A DNA stretch of 58,199 nt from Lysobacteraceae bacterium (GCA_021299185.1 JAJTHZ010000022.1:1-58199); one strand, 5' to 3'. Counted from the stretch's first letter, positions 19,819 through 29,515 are shown. Numbers and translations: made by a program. The notes: generated by a model not told the origin, from the sequence alone.

Positions 19819-21878
19819 TCGACGAGGTCGCCCGGCTGGACGATGCCGCCCTGGTCGCGTGGACCAACGAGGGCGTGCGCGCCGATGACTTCGAGCGCGT
19901 GGTGGCGGGCCTCGAGGAACTGGCGCGCCGCCACCCGGCCAATGCCGCCGTACGACAGCGTCTCGCGATGGCGCTCAACAACCGCGGCGCACGGCGCGCC
20001 CGCGCCGGCGCCCTGCGCGCCGCCGAGGACGACATGCGCCGCGCCCTCGACCTGGTCCCCGACCATCCGGAAGCATTGTTCAACCGGGCGCGCTTCCTGG
20101 TCGCCGGCCGCCTGTGGAAACCGGCACTGGAGGTCCTCGCCCGCCTGCGCGAGCGGCACCCCGGCGACGACGAGATCGCCCTGGAGCATGCCGAAGCGAG
20201 CGCCATGGCGGGCACCGACGACGGCGACGACCTGCTGGTTGCGGCGATCACCCGCGCCCGCGAGGGCGGCCACGTCGACCGCCTGCGCCTGTCGACGGCG
20301 CTGGCCACGCTCGGCCGCTCGGCGGAGGCGCTGGATGCCCTCTCGGGCGCGGCGAGCGTGCCCGGCGCACTGCGCATCGCCGCCGAAACCGGCGACCGCC
20401 TGCGCGAAGGCGATGACTGGCGCGCGGCGCGCGCGGCGTTCGCGGTCGCCGCGGCGGTCGGCGATCACGGCGGGCGATCGCCGTCGTTGCGCTCGGCGAT
20501 CGGCGCGCGCCTCGCCCTGCCGCTGGTGCACGCCAGCCGCGAGTCGCTGGACGATTCGCGCGCCACCTTCCTCGCGGGCCTCGACGACCTCGTGTCGACC
20601 TACGCCGATGATCGCCTGGCCCGCTGCGAGCCGGCGCTGGAGCAGCTCGCCTGGACCCAGCAGATGCTCGCCTACCACGGCGCCGACGACCGCGAGCCGC
20701 TGACACGCTGGGGCGACTGGCTGGACCTCGCCCTGCGCACCTTCGTCCCGCACCTCGCCTGCGAGCCTCGACGCAGCACGGTCCGCGACCTGCCGCGGAT
20801 CGGGATCGTATCCTCGCGGCTGTACCGAACGGTGATCGGCAACTACTTCGGCACCTGGATCGGCGCGCTGGCCGCGGCCGGCCTGCCGGTGACGGTATTC
20901 CTGGTCGACACGCCGGCCGACGAAACCACCGCGCACATCACCGCGCCGGCGCGGCAGGTCGTGCCACTGGCCGGCTCGATCGAATCGATGGCGGAAGCGA
21001 TCCGCGACGCCGACCTCGACGCCCTGCTCTACCCCGACGTCGGGATCGATCCGCGCACCACCCTGCTCGCCGCGCTGCGCCTCGCACCACGCCAGTACGC
21101 GGGCTGGGGCCACCCGGAGACCACTGGCCTGCCTTCGGTCGACGGCTTCGTCTCCTGCGAGGCGATGGAGGCCACCGACGCGGCGGCGCACTACCGCGAG
21201 CGGCTGCTGCTGCTGCCCGGCGCCGGCACCCAGTTCCTCGACCCCGGCGCGCCCGCGCCCTCGACCCGCGCCGATTTCGGCCTGCGCGACGACGACCGCG
21301 TGCACCTGGTGCCGCACGTGCCGCCGAAACTGCACCCGGATTGCGACGCCGTGTTCGCGCGCATCGCCGCGTCCGACCCGCGGGCGGTGCTGGTGTTCTT
21401 CCGTTTCGACCGGCCGGTGGTGCGTGCGGTGCTCGAACGGCGCATCAGCGCCGCGCTGCACGAGGCCGGCGCCGACCCGTCGCGGCAATTGCGCTTCCTG
21501 CCCTACCTGGCGCGTGAGCGCTTCCTCGGGCTGTGCAGCGTGGCCGACACCATGCTCGACACGCTGCACTGGTCCGGCGGCGCGAACACGATCGACGCCC
21601 TGCGCTGCGGCCTGCCGGTGGTGGCCTGCCCCGGGCCCCTGATGCGCGGCCGGCAGACGCTCGGGATGCTGCGGGTGATCGGACTCGACGGCGATCTTGC
21701 CGCCGCCACGCCGGCCGCAATGGCGGACCTCGCGACCCGGATCGCCGGCGAGCGCGACCTGCGCGCGGATCTCGCGCGGCGCATCAGCGCGCGGATCGAC
21801 GTCCTGTTCGACGGCAGTGCCGCCCTCGCCGCCCTCGCGCAGCGATTGCGCGAAGACATCGCGCGCGGCGGCGCCTGA
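19815..21878 (+). CDS. TPR plus GT41-like (SPINDLY/HMW1C-like) glycosyltransferase, paralogue 3
   Basis: A 687-residue protein starting at GTG 19815, which overlaps the stop of paralogue 2 (GTGA). The TPR part is shorter at its start (ALNNRGARRARAGALRAAED, HPEALFNRARFLVAG). The catalytic domain begins RIGIVSSRLYRTVIGNYFGT near 327. WGHPETTGLPSVDGFVSCEA, VPHVPPKLHPDCD near 502 and DTLHWSGGANTIDALRCGL near 581 keep the Lys and a modified nucleotide loop (GGANT instead of GGNTT). This is the most divergent of the three. The end is followed by a 43-base gap before the acetyltransferase gene, so the coupled run probably stops here. Confidence 0.85.
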   Translation: MIDEVARLDDAALVAWTNEGVRADDFERVVAGLEELARRHPANAAVRQRLAMALNNRGARRARAGALRAAEDDMRRALDLVPDHPEALFNRARFLVAGRLWKPALEVLARLRERHPGDDEIALEHAEASAMAGTDDGDDLLVAAITRAREGGHVDRLRLSTALATLGRSAEALDALSGAASVPGALRIAAETGDRLREGDDWRAARAAFAVAAAVGDHGGRSPSLRSAIGARLALPLVHASRESLDDSRATFLAGLDDLVSTYADDRLARCEPALEQLAWTQQMLAYHGADDREPLTRWGDWLDLALRTFVPHLACEPRRSTVRDLPRIGIVSSRLYRTVIGNYFGTWIGALAAAGLPVTVFLVDTPADETTAHITAPARQVVPLAGSIESMAEAIRDADLDALLYPDVGIDPRTTLLAALRLAPRQYAGWGHPETTGLPSVDGFVSCEAMEATDAAAHYRERLLLLPGAGTQFLDPGAPAPSTRADFGLRDDDRVHLVPHVPPKLHPDCDAVFARIAASDPRAVLVFFRFDRPVVRAVLERRISAALHEAGADPSRQLRFLPYLARERFLGLCSVADTMLDTLHWSGGANTIDALRCGLPVVACPGPLMRGRQTLGMLRVIGLDGDLAAATPAAMADLATRIAGERDLRADLARRISARIDVLFDGSAALAALAQRLREDIARGGA

Positions 21879-21921
21879 GGCGCAACCGGCCCACGACACC
21901 AGCCACGGTTATCCTCCCGCC

Positions 21922-22410
21922 ATGGAATCGACCTTCCGCATCCGCCCGATCGAGCCCCGCGACGACGTCGCGGTCGCGCAGGTGATCCGCACCGTCATGC
22001 CCGAATTCGGCGCCAGCGGCCCCGGGTTCGCGATCCACGACCCCGAGGTCGCGCACATGAGCGCGGCCTACGCCCACCCGCGCTGCGCCTATTTCGTGGT
22101 CGAGCGCGACGGCGCGGTGCTGGGTGGCGGCGGCATCGCGCCGCTCGACGGCGGCGACGCCGGCACCTGCGAACTGCGCAAGATGTACTTCCTGCCGGCG
22201 CTGCGCGGGCTGGGCGCGGGCCGCGCGCTGATCGCGACCTGCCTCGACGCCGCGCGCACCGCGGGCTTCCGTCGCTGCTATCTCGAAACGCTGACCGGGA
22301 TGGACACGGCGCAACGGCTCTACGAGCGCACGGGCTTTTCGCGCATCGATGGCCCGATGGGCGCGACCGGCCATTTCGGCTGCAACCGCTTCTACCTGCG
22401 CGAGTTGTAG
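21922..22410 (+). CDS. GNAT family N-acetyltransferase
   Basis: A 162-residue single-domain acetyltransferase. The acetyl-CoA loop RGLGAGRALIATCL (about residues 96-109) fits the Q/R-x-x-G-x-G/A motif. The following strand/helix pair CYLETLTGMDTAQRLYERTGF is the usual GNAT motif B, and CELRKMYFLPALRG is motif A strand beta4. The target is not readable. TATCCT ends six bases before the ATG, suggesting a separate, possibly leaderless promoter even though the gene follows the glycosyltransferase block by 43 bases. Confidence 0.88.
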   Translation: MESTFRIRPIEPRDDVAVAQVIRTVMPEFGASGPGFAIHDPEVAHMSAAYAHPRCAYFVVERDGAVLGGGGIAPLDGGDAGTCELRKMYFLPALRGLGAGRALIATCLDAARTAGFRRCYLETLTGMDTAQRLYERTGFSRIDGPMGATGHFGCNRFYLREL

Positions 22411-22452
22411 GCCGCGCCGCGGCGCCGGCACTCGCCGGAACGCCGGCGCAGA

Positions 22453-22590
22453 CTGTGGGAGCCGCCTCAGCGGCGACTGTGCCCGGGGCCTTGGTCATCA
22501 TCCCCCTCGCTGGCCGCCGTTCGCTCCACATCGCGACTGGCGCGGCGACGATCGGGGCGGCGCGGTTCGCCGCCGGAGCGACTCCCGCAC
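22453..22590. repeat. Paired REP element between converging GNAT and pnp genes
   Basis: The left arm 22453-22479 starts CTGTGGGAGCCGCCTCAGCG and the right arm 22562-22590 ends GGAGCGACTCCCGCAC in inverted orientation, separated by about 80 bases. Both arms resemble the pair at 3765-3840 (TGTGGGAGCC ... CTCCCGCA). No gene fits in the 216 bases between the GNAT stop and the pnp terminator. Confidence 0.6.
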
Positions 22591-22626
22591 CCCGCGCCAA
22601 GCCCGGCGCGCCAAATCCCCCAAACG

Positions 22627-22652
22627 ACGACGGGCCCCGAAGGGCCCGTCGT
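22627..22652 (-). terminator. Intrinsic terminator of pnp
   Basis: Read leftward it is a perfect 11-base stem ACGACGGGCCC closed by a TTCG tetraloop, an unusually stable arrangement, followed by CGTTTGG. It lies 25 bases past the pnp stop and closes the rimP-to-pnp run. Confidence 0.85.
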
Positions 22653-22676
22653 GGACGGCGCGGTGGCGCGCGGGGC

Positions 22677-24782
22677 TCAGCCCGCGGCGTCCTCCAGCAC
22701 GGCCTTCATCGACAGGCGGATGCGGCCCTGCTTGTCGACTTCCAGCACCTTCACGCGAACCACGTCGCCTTCCTTCAGCTTGTCGCTGACCTTCTCCACG
22801 CGCTCGCTGGAAATCTGCGAGACGTGCACCAGGCCGTCGCGGCCCGGAAGGATGGTCACGAAGGCGCCGAAATCCATCAGCTTGGCGACCTTGCCCTCGT
22901 AGATGCGCCCCGGCTCGACGTCGGCGGTGATCATCTCGATGCGCCGCTTGGCGGCTTCCGCCGCGTCGCGGTTCACCGAGGCGATGATGACCGTGCCATC
23001 GTCGTTGATGTCGATCGTGGTGCCGGTCTCCTCGGTGATCGAGCGGATGGTCGCGCCGCCCTTGCCGATGACTTCCCGGATCTTGTCGGGATGGATGCGG
23101 ATGGTGAGCAGGCGCGGGGCGTACTCGCTCATCTCGGCGCGCGAGGTGGAGATCACCTTCGCCATTTCGCCGAGGATGTGCAGGCGGCCCTGGCGCGCCT
23201 GGTCCAGCGCGACCTTCATGATCTCCTCGGTGATGCCGTCGATCTTGATGTCCATCTGCAGGGCGCTGATGCCCTCGGCGGAGCCGGCCACCTTGAAGTC
23301 CATGTCGCCGAGGTGATCCTCGTCGCCGAGGATGTCGCTCAGCACCACGTAGGCGTCGCCTTCCTTGATCAGGCCCATCGCGATGCCCGCGACCGGCGCC
23401 TTGATCGGCACGCCCGCGTCCATCAGGGCCAGCGAGGAGCCGCACACCGAGGCCATCGAGGACGAACCATTGGACTCGGTGATCTCCGAGACCACGCGCA
23501 CCACGTACGGGAACGATTCCATCGACGGCATCACGGCCTGCACGCCGCGACGCGCAAGGCGGCCGTGGCCGATCTCGCGGCGTTTGGGCGCCAGCATGTT
23601 GCTGATCTCGCCGACCGAGAACGGCGGGAAGTTGTAGTGGAACAGGAAGGTGTCCTTCGACTCGCCTTCCACCGCGTCGATGATCTGCGAATCGCGGCCG
23701 GTGCCCAGCGTGGTGGTGACGATGGCCTGGGTCTCGCCGCGGGTGAACAGCGACGAACCGTGGGTGCGGGGCAGGACGCCCACGCGCACGCTGATCGGGC
23801 GCACGGTGACCAGGTCGCGGCCGTCGATACGGGTCTTGGTCTTCAAAACCTCCTCGCGCATCGTGGTGTATTCGATCTCGCCGAACTCCTTGATGATGGA
23901 GCTCTCGTGCCAGCCGCCGACCGTGCTGCCCGGATCAGTGCGCAGCTTCTCCACGCACTCCTTGCGCAGCGCCGAGATCGCGTCGCGGCGCGCGGCCTTC
24001 TCGCGGATCTTGAACGCGGCACCCAGGCGGTCGCCCAGCATGCCGCGGATCGCGCCCTGCAGGTCCTCGTTCTTCGGCGCCGGCGCCCAGGTGAAGGGCT
24101 TGAAGCCCGCCTCGGCGGCGAACTCGGAGATCGCCTTGATCGCGGCCTGCATCTCTCGGTGGCCGTTCACGACCGCGCCGAGCATGACGTCCTCGGGCAG
24201 CAGCTTGGCCTCGGACTCCACCATCAGCACGGCGTTCGCGGTGCCGGCGACCACCAGGTCGAGATCCGACGTGGCGAGCTCGCTCTTGAGCGGATTGAGC
24301 AGGTACTTGCCGTTGGCGTAGCCGACGCGCGCGGCACCGATCGGGCCCGCGAAGGGAATGCCGGAGATCGCCAGCGCGGCGGACGTGCCGAGCATCGCGG
24401 GGATGTCGCCGTCCACTTCGGGATTCATCGACATCACGGTCGCCATGACCTGTACTTCATGGCGGAAGTTCTCGGGGAACAGCGGGCGGATCGGGCGGTC
24501 GATCAGGCGCGAGGTGAGGGTCTCGCGCTCGGTCGGGCGGCCTTCGCGCTTGAAGAAGCCGCCGGGGATGCGTCCGCCGGCGTAGAACTTCTCCATGTAG
24601 TGCACCGAGAGCGGGAAGAAGTCCTTGCCCTCGAGCGGCTTGCTGGCGCCGACCACGGTGACCAGCACCACGGTGCCGGCCATGTGGACCATCACCGCAC
24701 CGCTGGCCTGGCGGGCGATTTCACCCGTCTCCAGTGTTACGTCGTGATTCCCGTAACGGAACGTCTTGGTTACTTTCGCCAC
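22677..24782 (-). CDS. pnp: Polyribonucleotide nucleotidyltransferase (PNPase)
   Basis: Phosphorolytic 3'-5' exoribonuclease of the RNA degradosome. The 701 residues hold two RNase PH domains, with [20 protein letters not shown] near 67-86 and the second-core segment [19 protein letters not shown] near 436-454. A KH domain ([19 protein letters not shown]) and a C-terminal S1 domain ([20 protein letters not shown]) follow. Start is GTG at 24782, with AGGA upstream. It follows rpsO by only 29 bases, as in E. coli. The gap is too short for the large RNase III hairpin that controls pnp in E. coli, so autoregulation, if any, must differ. Confidence 0.97.
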   Translation of the reverse strand: MAKVTKTFRYGNHDVTLETGEIARQASGAVMVHMAGTVVLVTVVGASKPLEGKDFFPLSVHYMEKFYAGGRIPGGFFKREGRPTERETLTSRLIDRPIRPLFPENFRHEVQVMATVMSMNPEVDGDIPAMLGTSAALAISGIPFAGPIGAARVGYANGKYLLNPLKSELATSDLDLVVAGTANAVLMVESEAKLLPEDVMLGAVVNGHREMQAAIKAISEFAAEAGFKPFTWAPAPKNEDLQGAIRGMLGDRLGAAFKIREKAARRDAISALRKECVEKLRTDPGSTVGGWHESSIIKEFGEIEYTTMREEVLKTKTRIDGRDLVTVRPISVRVGVLPRTHGSSLFTRGETQAIVTTTLGTGRDSQIIDAVEGESKDTFLFHYNFPPFSVGEISNMLAPKRREIGHGRLARRGVQAVMPSMESFPYVVRVVSEITESNGSSSMASVCGSSLALMDAGVPIKAPVAGIAMGLIKEGDAYVVLSDILGDEDHLGDMDFKVAGSAEGISALQMDIKIDGITEEIMKVALDQARQGRLHILGEMAKVISTSRAEMSEYAPRLLTIRIHPDKIREVIGKGGATIRSITEETGTTIDINDDGTVIIASVNRDAAEAAKRRIEMITADVEPGRIYEGKVAKLMDFGAFVTILPGRDGLVHVSQISSERVEKVSDKLKEGDVVRVKVLEVDKQGRIRLSMKAVLEDAAG

Positions 24783-24811
24783 TGCGTCGATCCTTTTCTG
24801 AATTACCTGGA

Positions 24812-25081
24812 TTAGCGGCGGATGCCGAGGCGGCCGATCAGCGCCTTGTAGCGCTCGGCGTCCTTGTCCTTGAGGTAGTTCAGCAGGCGGCGACGCTGGT
24901 TCACCAGCTTCAGCAGCCCGCGGCGCGAATGATGGTCCTTCGCGTGGCCGGCGAAATGCTGGGTCAGGTGGTCGATGCGGGCCGACAGCAGCGCGACCTG
25001 GACTTCCGGCGAGCCGGTGTCGTTGGTGCCGCGCTTGTAGTCGTTGATGATCTTGCTGGTCTGTTCGGGCGTGAGCGACAT
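24812..25081 (-). CDS. rpsO: 30S ribosomal protein S15
   Basis: Primary 16S rRNA-binding protein of the small-subunit platform, 89 residues, the standard length. Starts [18 protein letters not shown] and includes HDHSRRGLL-type contact sequence ([19 protein letters not shown]) and the end [12 protein letters not shown]. It has its own promoter ahead (TAGAAT at 25187-25192) and a roughly 100-base leader, enough for the S15 autoregulatory pseudoknot type of control known in other bacteria. The leader structure itself was not determined. Confidence 0.97.
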   Translation of the reverse strand: MSLTPEQTSKIINDYKRGTNDTGSPEVQVALLSARIDHLTQHFAGHAKDHHSRRGLLKLVNQRRRLLNYLKDKDAERYKALIGRLGIRR

Positions 25082-25186
25082 GGTGGTTTCCGATCGGATG
25101 ACGGGGCCCGCGGATGGCGCCGGGCTGGGCGCTGGACGCGACAAAGCCCCGTCGAAGGACGAGTTTCTGCCAGTTGGAAGCCGCGC

Positions 25187-25216
25187 ATTCTAGCCGCGGG
25201 GAGGGCTTGCGGACAA
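25187..25216 (-). promoter_or_regulatory. Probable rpsO promoter
   Basis: Read leftward, TTGTCC (25216-25211) and TAGAAT (25192-25187) are separated by 18 bases. Transcription would start near 25180, about 100 bases before rpsO. Confidence 0.6.
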
Positions 25217-25235
25217 GCGAAGGGCCGGGTGCGGT

Positions 25236-26213
25236 TCAGGTGCCGGGCGCGAATACCCGCTGGCTGCGCAGCGTGCCGCCCGGCTCGACGGTGGCCAGCG
25301 CCACCAGGCCGCCGCCCGGTCCATGCACGCGGCAGGCACCGGGTGGCACGGCCGCGCCCAGCGGCACGGGCTGGCCCTGGCGCAGGCGTCGCTCGCCATC
25401 CGCATCGACCTCGATCCGCCGCCGGCCCTGCAAGCCCTCGGCCACCGGGCGCAGCAGGGACCCGGCGGTCCCGTCGGCGGCGGCGGCCTCCAGGACGTCG
25501 AGCCCGACCATCGCCGCGCCCTCGAACGGTTCGACCCACGGGCGTCGCAGCGCAGCGAGATGGGCCGGGCAGCCGAGCGCCGCGCCGAGGTCGACCGCCA
25601 GGCTGCGGATATACGTCCCCGACCCGCAGGTCACGTCCAGTTCGAGCAGCGGCCAGGCCTCGTCGGTGGTCCCGGGCGGCCGGCCCACGAGTTCCGCCGG
25701 CGGCCGACGCGGCGACCAACCGGCAGGGAGTGCGAGCGGATCGAGCAGGCGTGCGGACAGCGCATGGATCTCGACCTCGCGCTCGGGCGCTTCGACCGCC
25801 TCGCCGCGGCGCGCCAGCCGGTACAGCGGCACGCCGTCGCGCTTGAGCGCCGAGTACGCCGGCGGCCGTTGCCGGATGCGGCCACGGAACGCACCCAGCA
25901 CGCGGTCCAGAAGCGCGCCGTCGATCGGCGGCACCGGGCCCGCGGCGAGCACCCGCCCCTCGCGGTCGCCGGTCTCGGTGGTGGCACCCAGCGCAACGCG
26001 GGCGACGTAGGCCTTGCGCGCGCCGAGCAGCAGGCCGGCGATCTTGGTCGCCTCGCCGAAGCAGCACGGCAGCATGCCGGTGGCGAGCGGATCGAGTGCG
26101 CCCGTGTGCCCGGCCTTGTCCGCGCCGAGCAGGCGCCGTGCGCGCGCCAGCGCCTGGTTGGAGGACAGGCCGAGCGGCTTGTCGAGCAGCAGGATGCCGT
26201 GGACGGCCGCCAT
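25236..26213 (-). CDS. truB: tRNA pseudouridine(55) synthase TruB
   Basis: Makes pseudouridine 55 in the T loop of tRNAs. The 325 residues begin MAAVHGILLLDKPLGLSSN and carry the catalytic-Asp motif GHTGALDPLATGML near residues 39-52. KAYVARVALGATTETGD, RQRPPAYSALKRDG and CGSGTYIRSLAVDLG follow. The C-terminal PUA-like part is VFAPGT-terminated. It sits 23 bases after rbfA, the usual order. A longer upstream frame overlaps rbfA and was not used. Confidence 0.95.
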   Translation of the reverse strand: MAAVHGILLLDKPLGLSSNQALARARRLLGADKAGHTGALDPLATGMLPCCFGEATKIAGLLLGARKAYVARVALGATTETGDREGRVLAAGPVPPIDGALLDRVLGAFRGRIRQRPPAYSALKRDGVPLYRLARRGEAVEAPEREVEIHALSARLLDPLALPAGWSPRRPPAELVGRPPGTTDEAWPLLELDVTCGSGTYIRSLAVDLGAALGCPAHLAALRRPWVEPFEGAAMVGLDVLEAAAADGTAGSLLRPVAEGLQGRRRIEVDADGERRLRQGQPVPLGAAVPPGACRVHGPGGGLVALATVEPGGTLRSQRVFAPGT

Positions 26214-26236
26214 CGCGCGGGAACCCGCTGCCCCGG

Positions 26237-26581
26237 TCAGCGCGGATCGCGCAGCAGCTGTTCGATGCGCTCGCCGCGGTCGACCGAATCGTCGTACTTG
26301 AAGTGCAACTGCGGCACCGAGCGGATGCGCATCGTGCGCGAGAGCTCGCGCCGGAACTCCTTGGCCAGCTCGTTGAGCAGCTTCACCGCCGGCGGTCCCT
26401 GCTCGCCCAGCAGCGCGGTCACCCACACCGTGGCGTGCTCGAGGTCGCGCGTGACCTCCACGTCGGACACCGACACCGACGGCAGCGCGTGGTCGCGCAC
26501 CGCGTCGTGCACCAGCACGGCGACCTCGCGCCGCAGTTCGGCGGAGACGCGATCGGAGCGTTTGTATTCGCGGTGCGACAT
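26237..26581 (-). CDS. rbfA: Ribosome-binding factor A
   Basis: Late 30S maturation and cold-adaptation factor, 114 residues, a single KH-like domain. Seen: REYKRSDRVSAELRREVAVLV at the start, VSVSDVEVTRDLEHATVWVT in the middle, and the end RSVPQLHFKYDDSVDRGERI, which is the RbfA signature. It is separated from infB by 306 bases of repeat-bearing DNA, unusual because these genes normally nearly touch. Confidence 0.94.
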   Translation of the reverse strand: MSHREYKRSDRVSAELRREVAVLVHDAVRDHALPSVSVSDVEVTRDLEHATVWVTALLGEQGPPAVKLLNELAKEFRRELSRTMRIRSVPQLHFKYDDSVDRGERIEQLLRDPR

Positions 26582-26887
26582 GGCGGTGGACTCGGTGGGG
26601 TCTACGTGGCTTGGCGGTTCGGGCTGCGGTGTGGGTCAGGGCCCAGGGCCCGGCTTGACGACCATTCCGGGAAAGGGGAAGTGCCGGCAACCGCTACGTT
26701 GTGGGTCCGGGCCCAGGGTATAGGGCCCAGGGCCCAGCCGACGGTAGCCAGTTCGCGCAGGACGACCAGCGCGCGGCACGCACAACTGCCTCGGCGGCAC
26801 ATCGTTTCGGCTCTTCCCTGGGCCCTGGGCCCTGTACCCTGGGCCCTCATCCCCATCGAAGCGACAACGCGCAAACCAACGGCACCC
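26582..26887. repeat. Inverted GGGCCCAGGG repeats filling the infB-rbfA gap
   Basis: The gap holds no gene. GGGCCCAGGGTATAGGGCCC plus AGGGCCCAG at 26709-26737 is mirrored by an inverted copy at 26816-26847. The two arms match at 28 of 29 positions (the odd one would be a G-U pair in RNA) and are 78 bases apart. A third partial copy CAGGGCCCAGGGCCCGG is at 26637-26653. In the leftward transcript the arms could fold into a 29-bp hairpin between infB and rbfA. It has no U tract. Confidence 0.85.
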
Positions 26888-29515
26888 TTACAGCGTCCGG
26901 GCAACCTCGATCCGCTCGAAGCACTCGATCTGGTCGCCGGCCTTGACGTCGTTGTACTGCTTGACGCCGATGCCGCACTCCATGCCGTTGCGCACTTCCT
27001 CCACCGCTTCCTTGAAGCGGCGCAGCGACTCGAGTTCGCCCTGGAAGATCACCACGTTGTCGCGCAGCACGCGGATCGGCTTGTTGCGCTTGACGTTGCC
27101 CTCGATGACCATGCAGCCCGCGATCTGGCCGAACTTCGACGAGCGGAACACCTCGCGCACCTGCGCCACGCCGATGATCTCCTCGCGGATCTCGGTGCCG
27201 AGCAAGCCGGTGGCGACCTGCTTCACCTGGTCGATCACGTCGTAGATGATCGAGAAGTAGCGCAGGTCGAGCCCGGCCGCTTCGATCGTCTTGCGCGCCG
27301 AGGCGTCGGCACGCACGTTGAAGCCGATGATCAGCGCCTTCGAGGTCTGCGCCAGCACGGCGTCGGACTCGCTGATGCCGCCCACCCCCGAGCCGATCAC
27401 GTTGACCCGGATCTTGTCGGTGCTGAGCTTGGTCAGCGCATCGCGCAGCGCCTCGGCGGAGCCCTGCACGTCGGCCTTGACCACCAGGTTGAGGACCCGC
27501 TGGCCCTCGCCCTGCTGGCCCATCGCGGCCATGATGTCCTCGAGCTTGTTGCCCTGCTGCTTGACCAGCCGCGACTCGCGCAGCTTGGCCTGGCGCTGCT
27601 GGGCGACATCCTTGGCCAGGCGCTCGTCCTCGACCACGATCAGGTCGTCGCCGGCGCCGGGCACGCCGGACAGGCCGAGCAGCTGCACCGGGATCGAGGG
27701 GCCCGCCGTTTCCACCGGCTTGCCCGACTCGTTGAACATCGCGCGCACGCGGCCGTACTCGAGGCCGCAGACCACGAAGTCGCCCCTCGAGAGCTGGCCC
27801 GACTGCACCAGCACCGTGGCCACCGGGCCCCGGCCCTTGTCGAGGCTGGCCTCGACCACCGTGCCGGTGGCGCGGCCTTCGGCGACCGCCTGCAGTTCCA
27901 TCACCTCGGCCTGCAGCAGGATCGCCTCCAGCAGCGCGTCGACGCCCTGCCCGGTCTTGGCCGACACCGGCACGAACGGGGTGTCGCCGCCGAAGTCCTC
28001 GGCCACCACTTCGTGCTGGATCAGGCCCTGCTTCACCTGTTCGGGATTCGCGTCCGGCTTGTCGATCTTGTTCACCGCCACGATCAGCGGCACGCCGGCC
28101 GCCCTGGCGTGCTGGATCGCCTCGATGGTCTGCGGCATCACGCCGTCGTCGGCCGCCACCACCAGGATCACGATGTCGGTGAGCTTGGCGCCGCGCGCGC
28201 GCATCGCGGTGAACGCGGCATGGCCCGGCGTGTCGAGGAAGGTGATCGTGCCCTTGTCGGTCTGGACGTTGTAGGCGCCGATGTGCTGCGTGATGCCCCC
28301 GGCCTCGCCCGCGGCGACCTTGGTGCGCCGGACGTAGTCCAGCAGCGAGGTCTTGCCGTGGTCGACGTGGCCCATGATGGTCACCACCGGCGGGCGCGGC
28401 GACTTGTCGCCGACCGGCCCGGACTGCTGGCCCAGCACGGACTCCGCATCCTGATCCTGCGCGCGAACCGCGCGGTGGCCGAGTTCCTCGACCACCAGCA
28501 CCGCGGTGTCGTGGTCGATGACCTGGTTGATGGTCGCCATCACGCCCATCTTGAACAGCTGCTTGACCACTTCGGCACCCTTGACGGCGAGTTTCTGCGC
28601 CAGCTCGCCGACCTGGATGCCTTCTCCGATCGCGACCTCGCGCACCTGCGGGCCGACCGGCCGCGAGAACCCGTGCGGGCCTGCGCCCGGAGCGGGACGG
28701 TGTTCGACCGGGCGCGGCCGCGGACGCGCCTTGCGCGCGCGCCGTGCCCCGCCACCCGGATCGGCGAGGTGCAACTCGCCGCGCACGAAACGGCCGACCG
28801 GCGAGTCCTCGGTGACCTCGGCCTCGACCATGCGGTGGTTGCCGTGCACGCCCTTGTGGCGGCGCGGCTCGTCGCGCTCGCGGATCTTCGCGGGCTCGGT
28901 GACCTTGACTGGCTTGTCCTTGTCGGCCGCGCGCGGCTTTTCCTCTTCCTTGCGGCGCGTGCCGCCCTCGGCGAGGCGGCGCGCCTCCTCCTCGGCGATC
29001 TTGGCCGCCTCGGCGCGCTGCGCCTCCTCGGCCTTGCGCTTCTCCTCCTCCTTGCGCGCCTCGTCCTCGAGGCGGCGCTTCTCGTCGGCGGCGCGCAGCG
29101 CCTGCTCCTCGGCCGCGCGGCGGTCCTCGGATTCACGCAGCAGGCGCAGGGCCTCCTCGCGCTCGGCGTCGACCGGCACCTCGCCCTCGGCCACCTCGGT
29201 GCGCTTGACGTAGGTGCGCTTCTGGCGCACCTCGACCGCGACCGTCTTGCCACGCGCCGCGCCGCTCGAGACGGTCAGCTCGCTGACGGTCTTGCGGCGC
29301 AGCGTGATCTGCTTGGGCGCCGCGGCCTCGCCGGTCGGCGCTTCCGCCTTGCCGTGCTGGCGGCGCAGGAAGCCGAGCAGCTTGACCTTCTCGGTGCTGG
29401 TGATGACCTGTTCGGTCGTCTTGGCGCCGATCCCGGCTTCCTTGAGCTGCTCGATGAGCTTGTCCGGGGACATGCCCAGTACGTTGGCGAGCTGCTTTAC
29501 GGTGACATCCGACAT
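26888..29515 (-). CDS. infB: Translation initiation factor IF-2
   Basis: GTPase that places initiator tRNA-fMet on the 30S subunit. The 875 residues comprise an IF2-N domain ([19 protein letters not shown]), a long Lys/Glu/Arg-rich coiled region (about 85-290), and the G domain with G1 [17 protein letters not shown] and NKIDK. EF-Tu-like domain II, domain III and the fMet-binding C2 domain ending [20 protein letters not shown] follow. ATG at 29515 is chosen: the GAGGA lies six bases before it, while the in-frame ATG at 29521 is almost on top of that site. It lies downstream of nusA in the conserved order, on the same strand as its substrate tRNA-fMet. Confidence 0.97.
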   Translation of the reverse strand: MSDVTVKQLANVLGMSPDKLIEQLKEAGIGAKTTEQVITSTEKVKLLGFLRRQHGKAEAPTGEAAAPKQITLRRKTVSELTVSSGAARGKTVAVEVRQKRTYVKRTEVAEGEVPVDAEREEALRLLRESEDRRAAEEQALRAADEKRRLEDEARKEEEKRKAEEAQRAEAAKIAEEEARRLAEGGTRRKEEEKPRAADKDKPVKVTEPAKIRERDEPRRHKGVHGNHRMVEAEVTEDSPVGRFVRGELHLADPGGGARRARKARPRPRPVEHRPAPGAGPHGFSRPVGPQVREVAIGEGIQVGELAQKLAVKGAEVVKQLFKMGVMATINQVIDHDTAVLVVEELGHRAVRAQDQDAESVLGQQSGPVGDKSPRPPVVTIMGHVDHGKTSLLDYVRRTKVAAGEAGGITQHIGAYNVQTDKGTITFLDTPGHAAFTAMRARGAKLTDIVILVVAADDGVMPQTIEAIQHARAAGVPLIVAVNKIDKPDANPEQVKQGLIQHEVVAEDFGGDTPFVPVSAKTGQGVDALLEAILLQAEVMELQAVAEGRATGTVVEASLDKGRGPVATVLVQSGQLSRGDFVVCGLEYGRVRAMFNESGKPVETAGPSIPVQLLGLSGVPGAGDDLIVVEDERLAKDVAQQRQAKLRESRLVKQQGNKLEDIMAAMGQQGEGQRVLNLVVKADVQGSAEALRDALTKLSTDKIRVNVIGSGVGGISESDAVLAQTSKALIIGFNVRADASARKTIEAAGLDLRYFSIIYDVIDQVKQVATGLLGTEIREEIIGVAQVREVFRSSKFGQIAGCMVIEGNVKRNKPIRVLRDNVVIFQGELESLRRFKEAVEEVRNGMECGIGVKQYNDVKAGDQIECFERIEVARTL

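Noticed and set aside
11985-21900. Frameshift or pseudogene in the long liu-glycosyltransferase run
   Set aside because: Each gene has an intact frame, conserved motifs to its end and a proper start/stop overlap with the next. The repeated overlaps are normal coupling, not decay.
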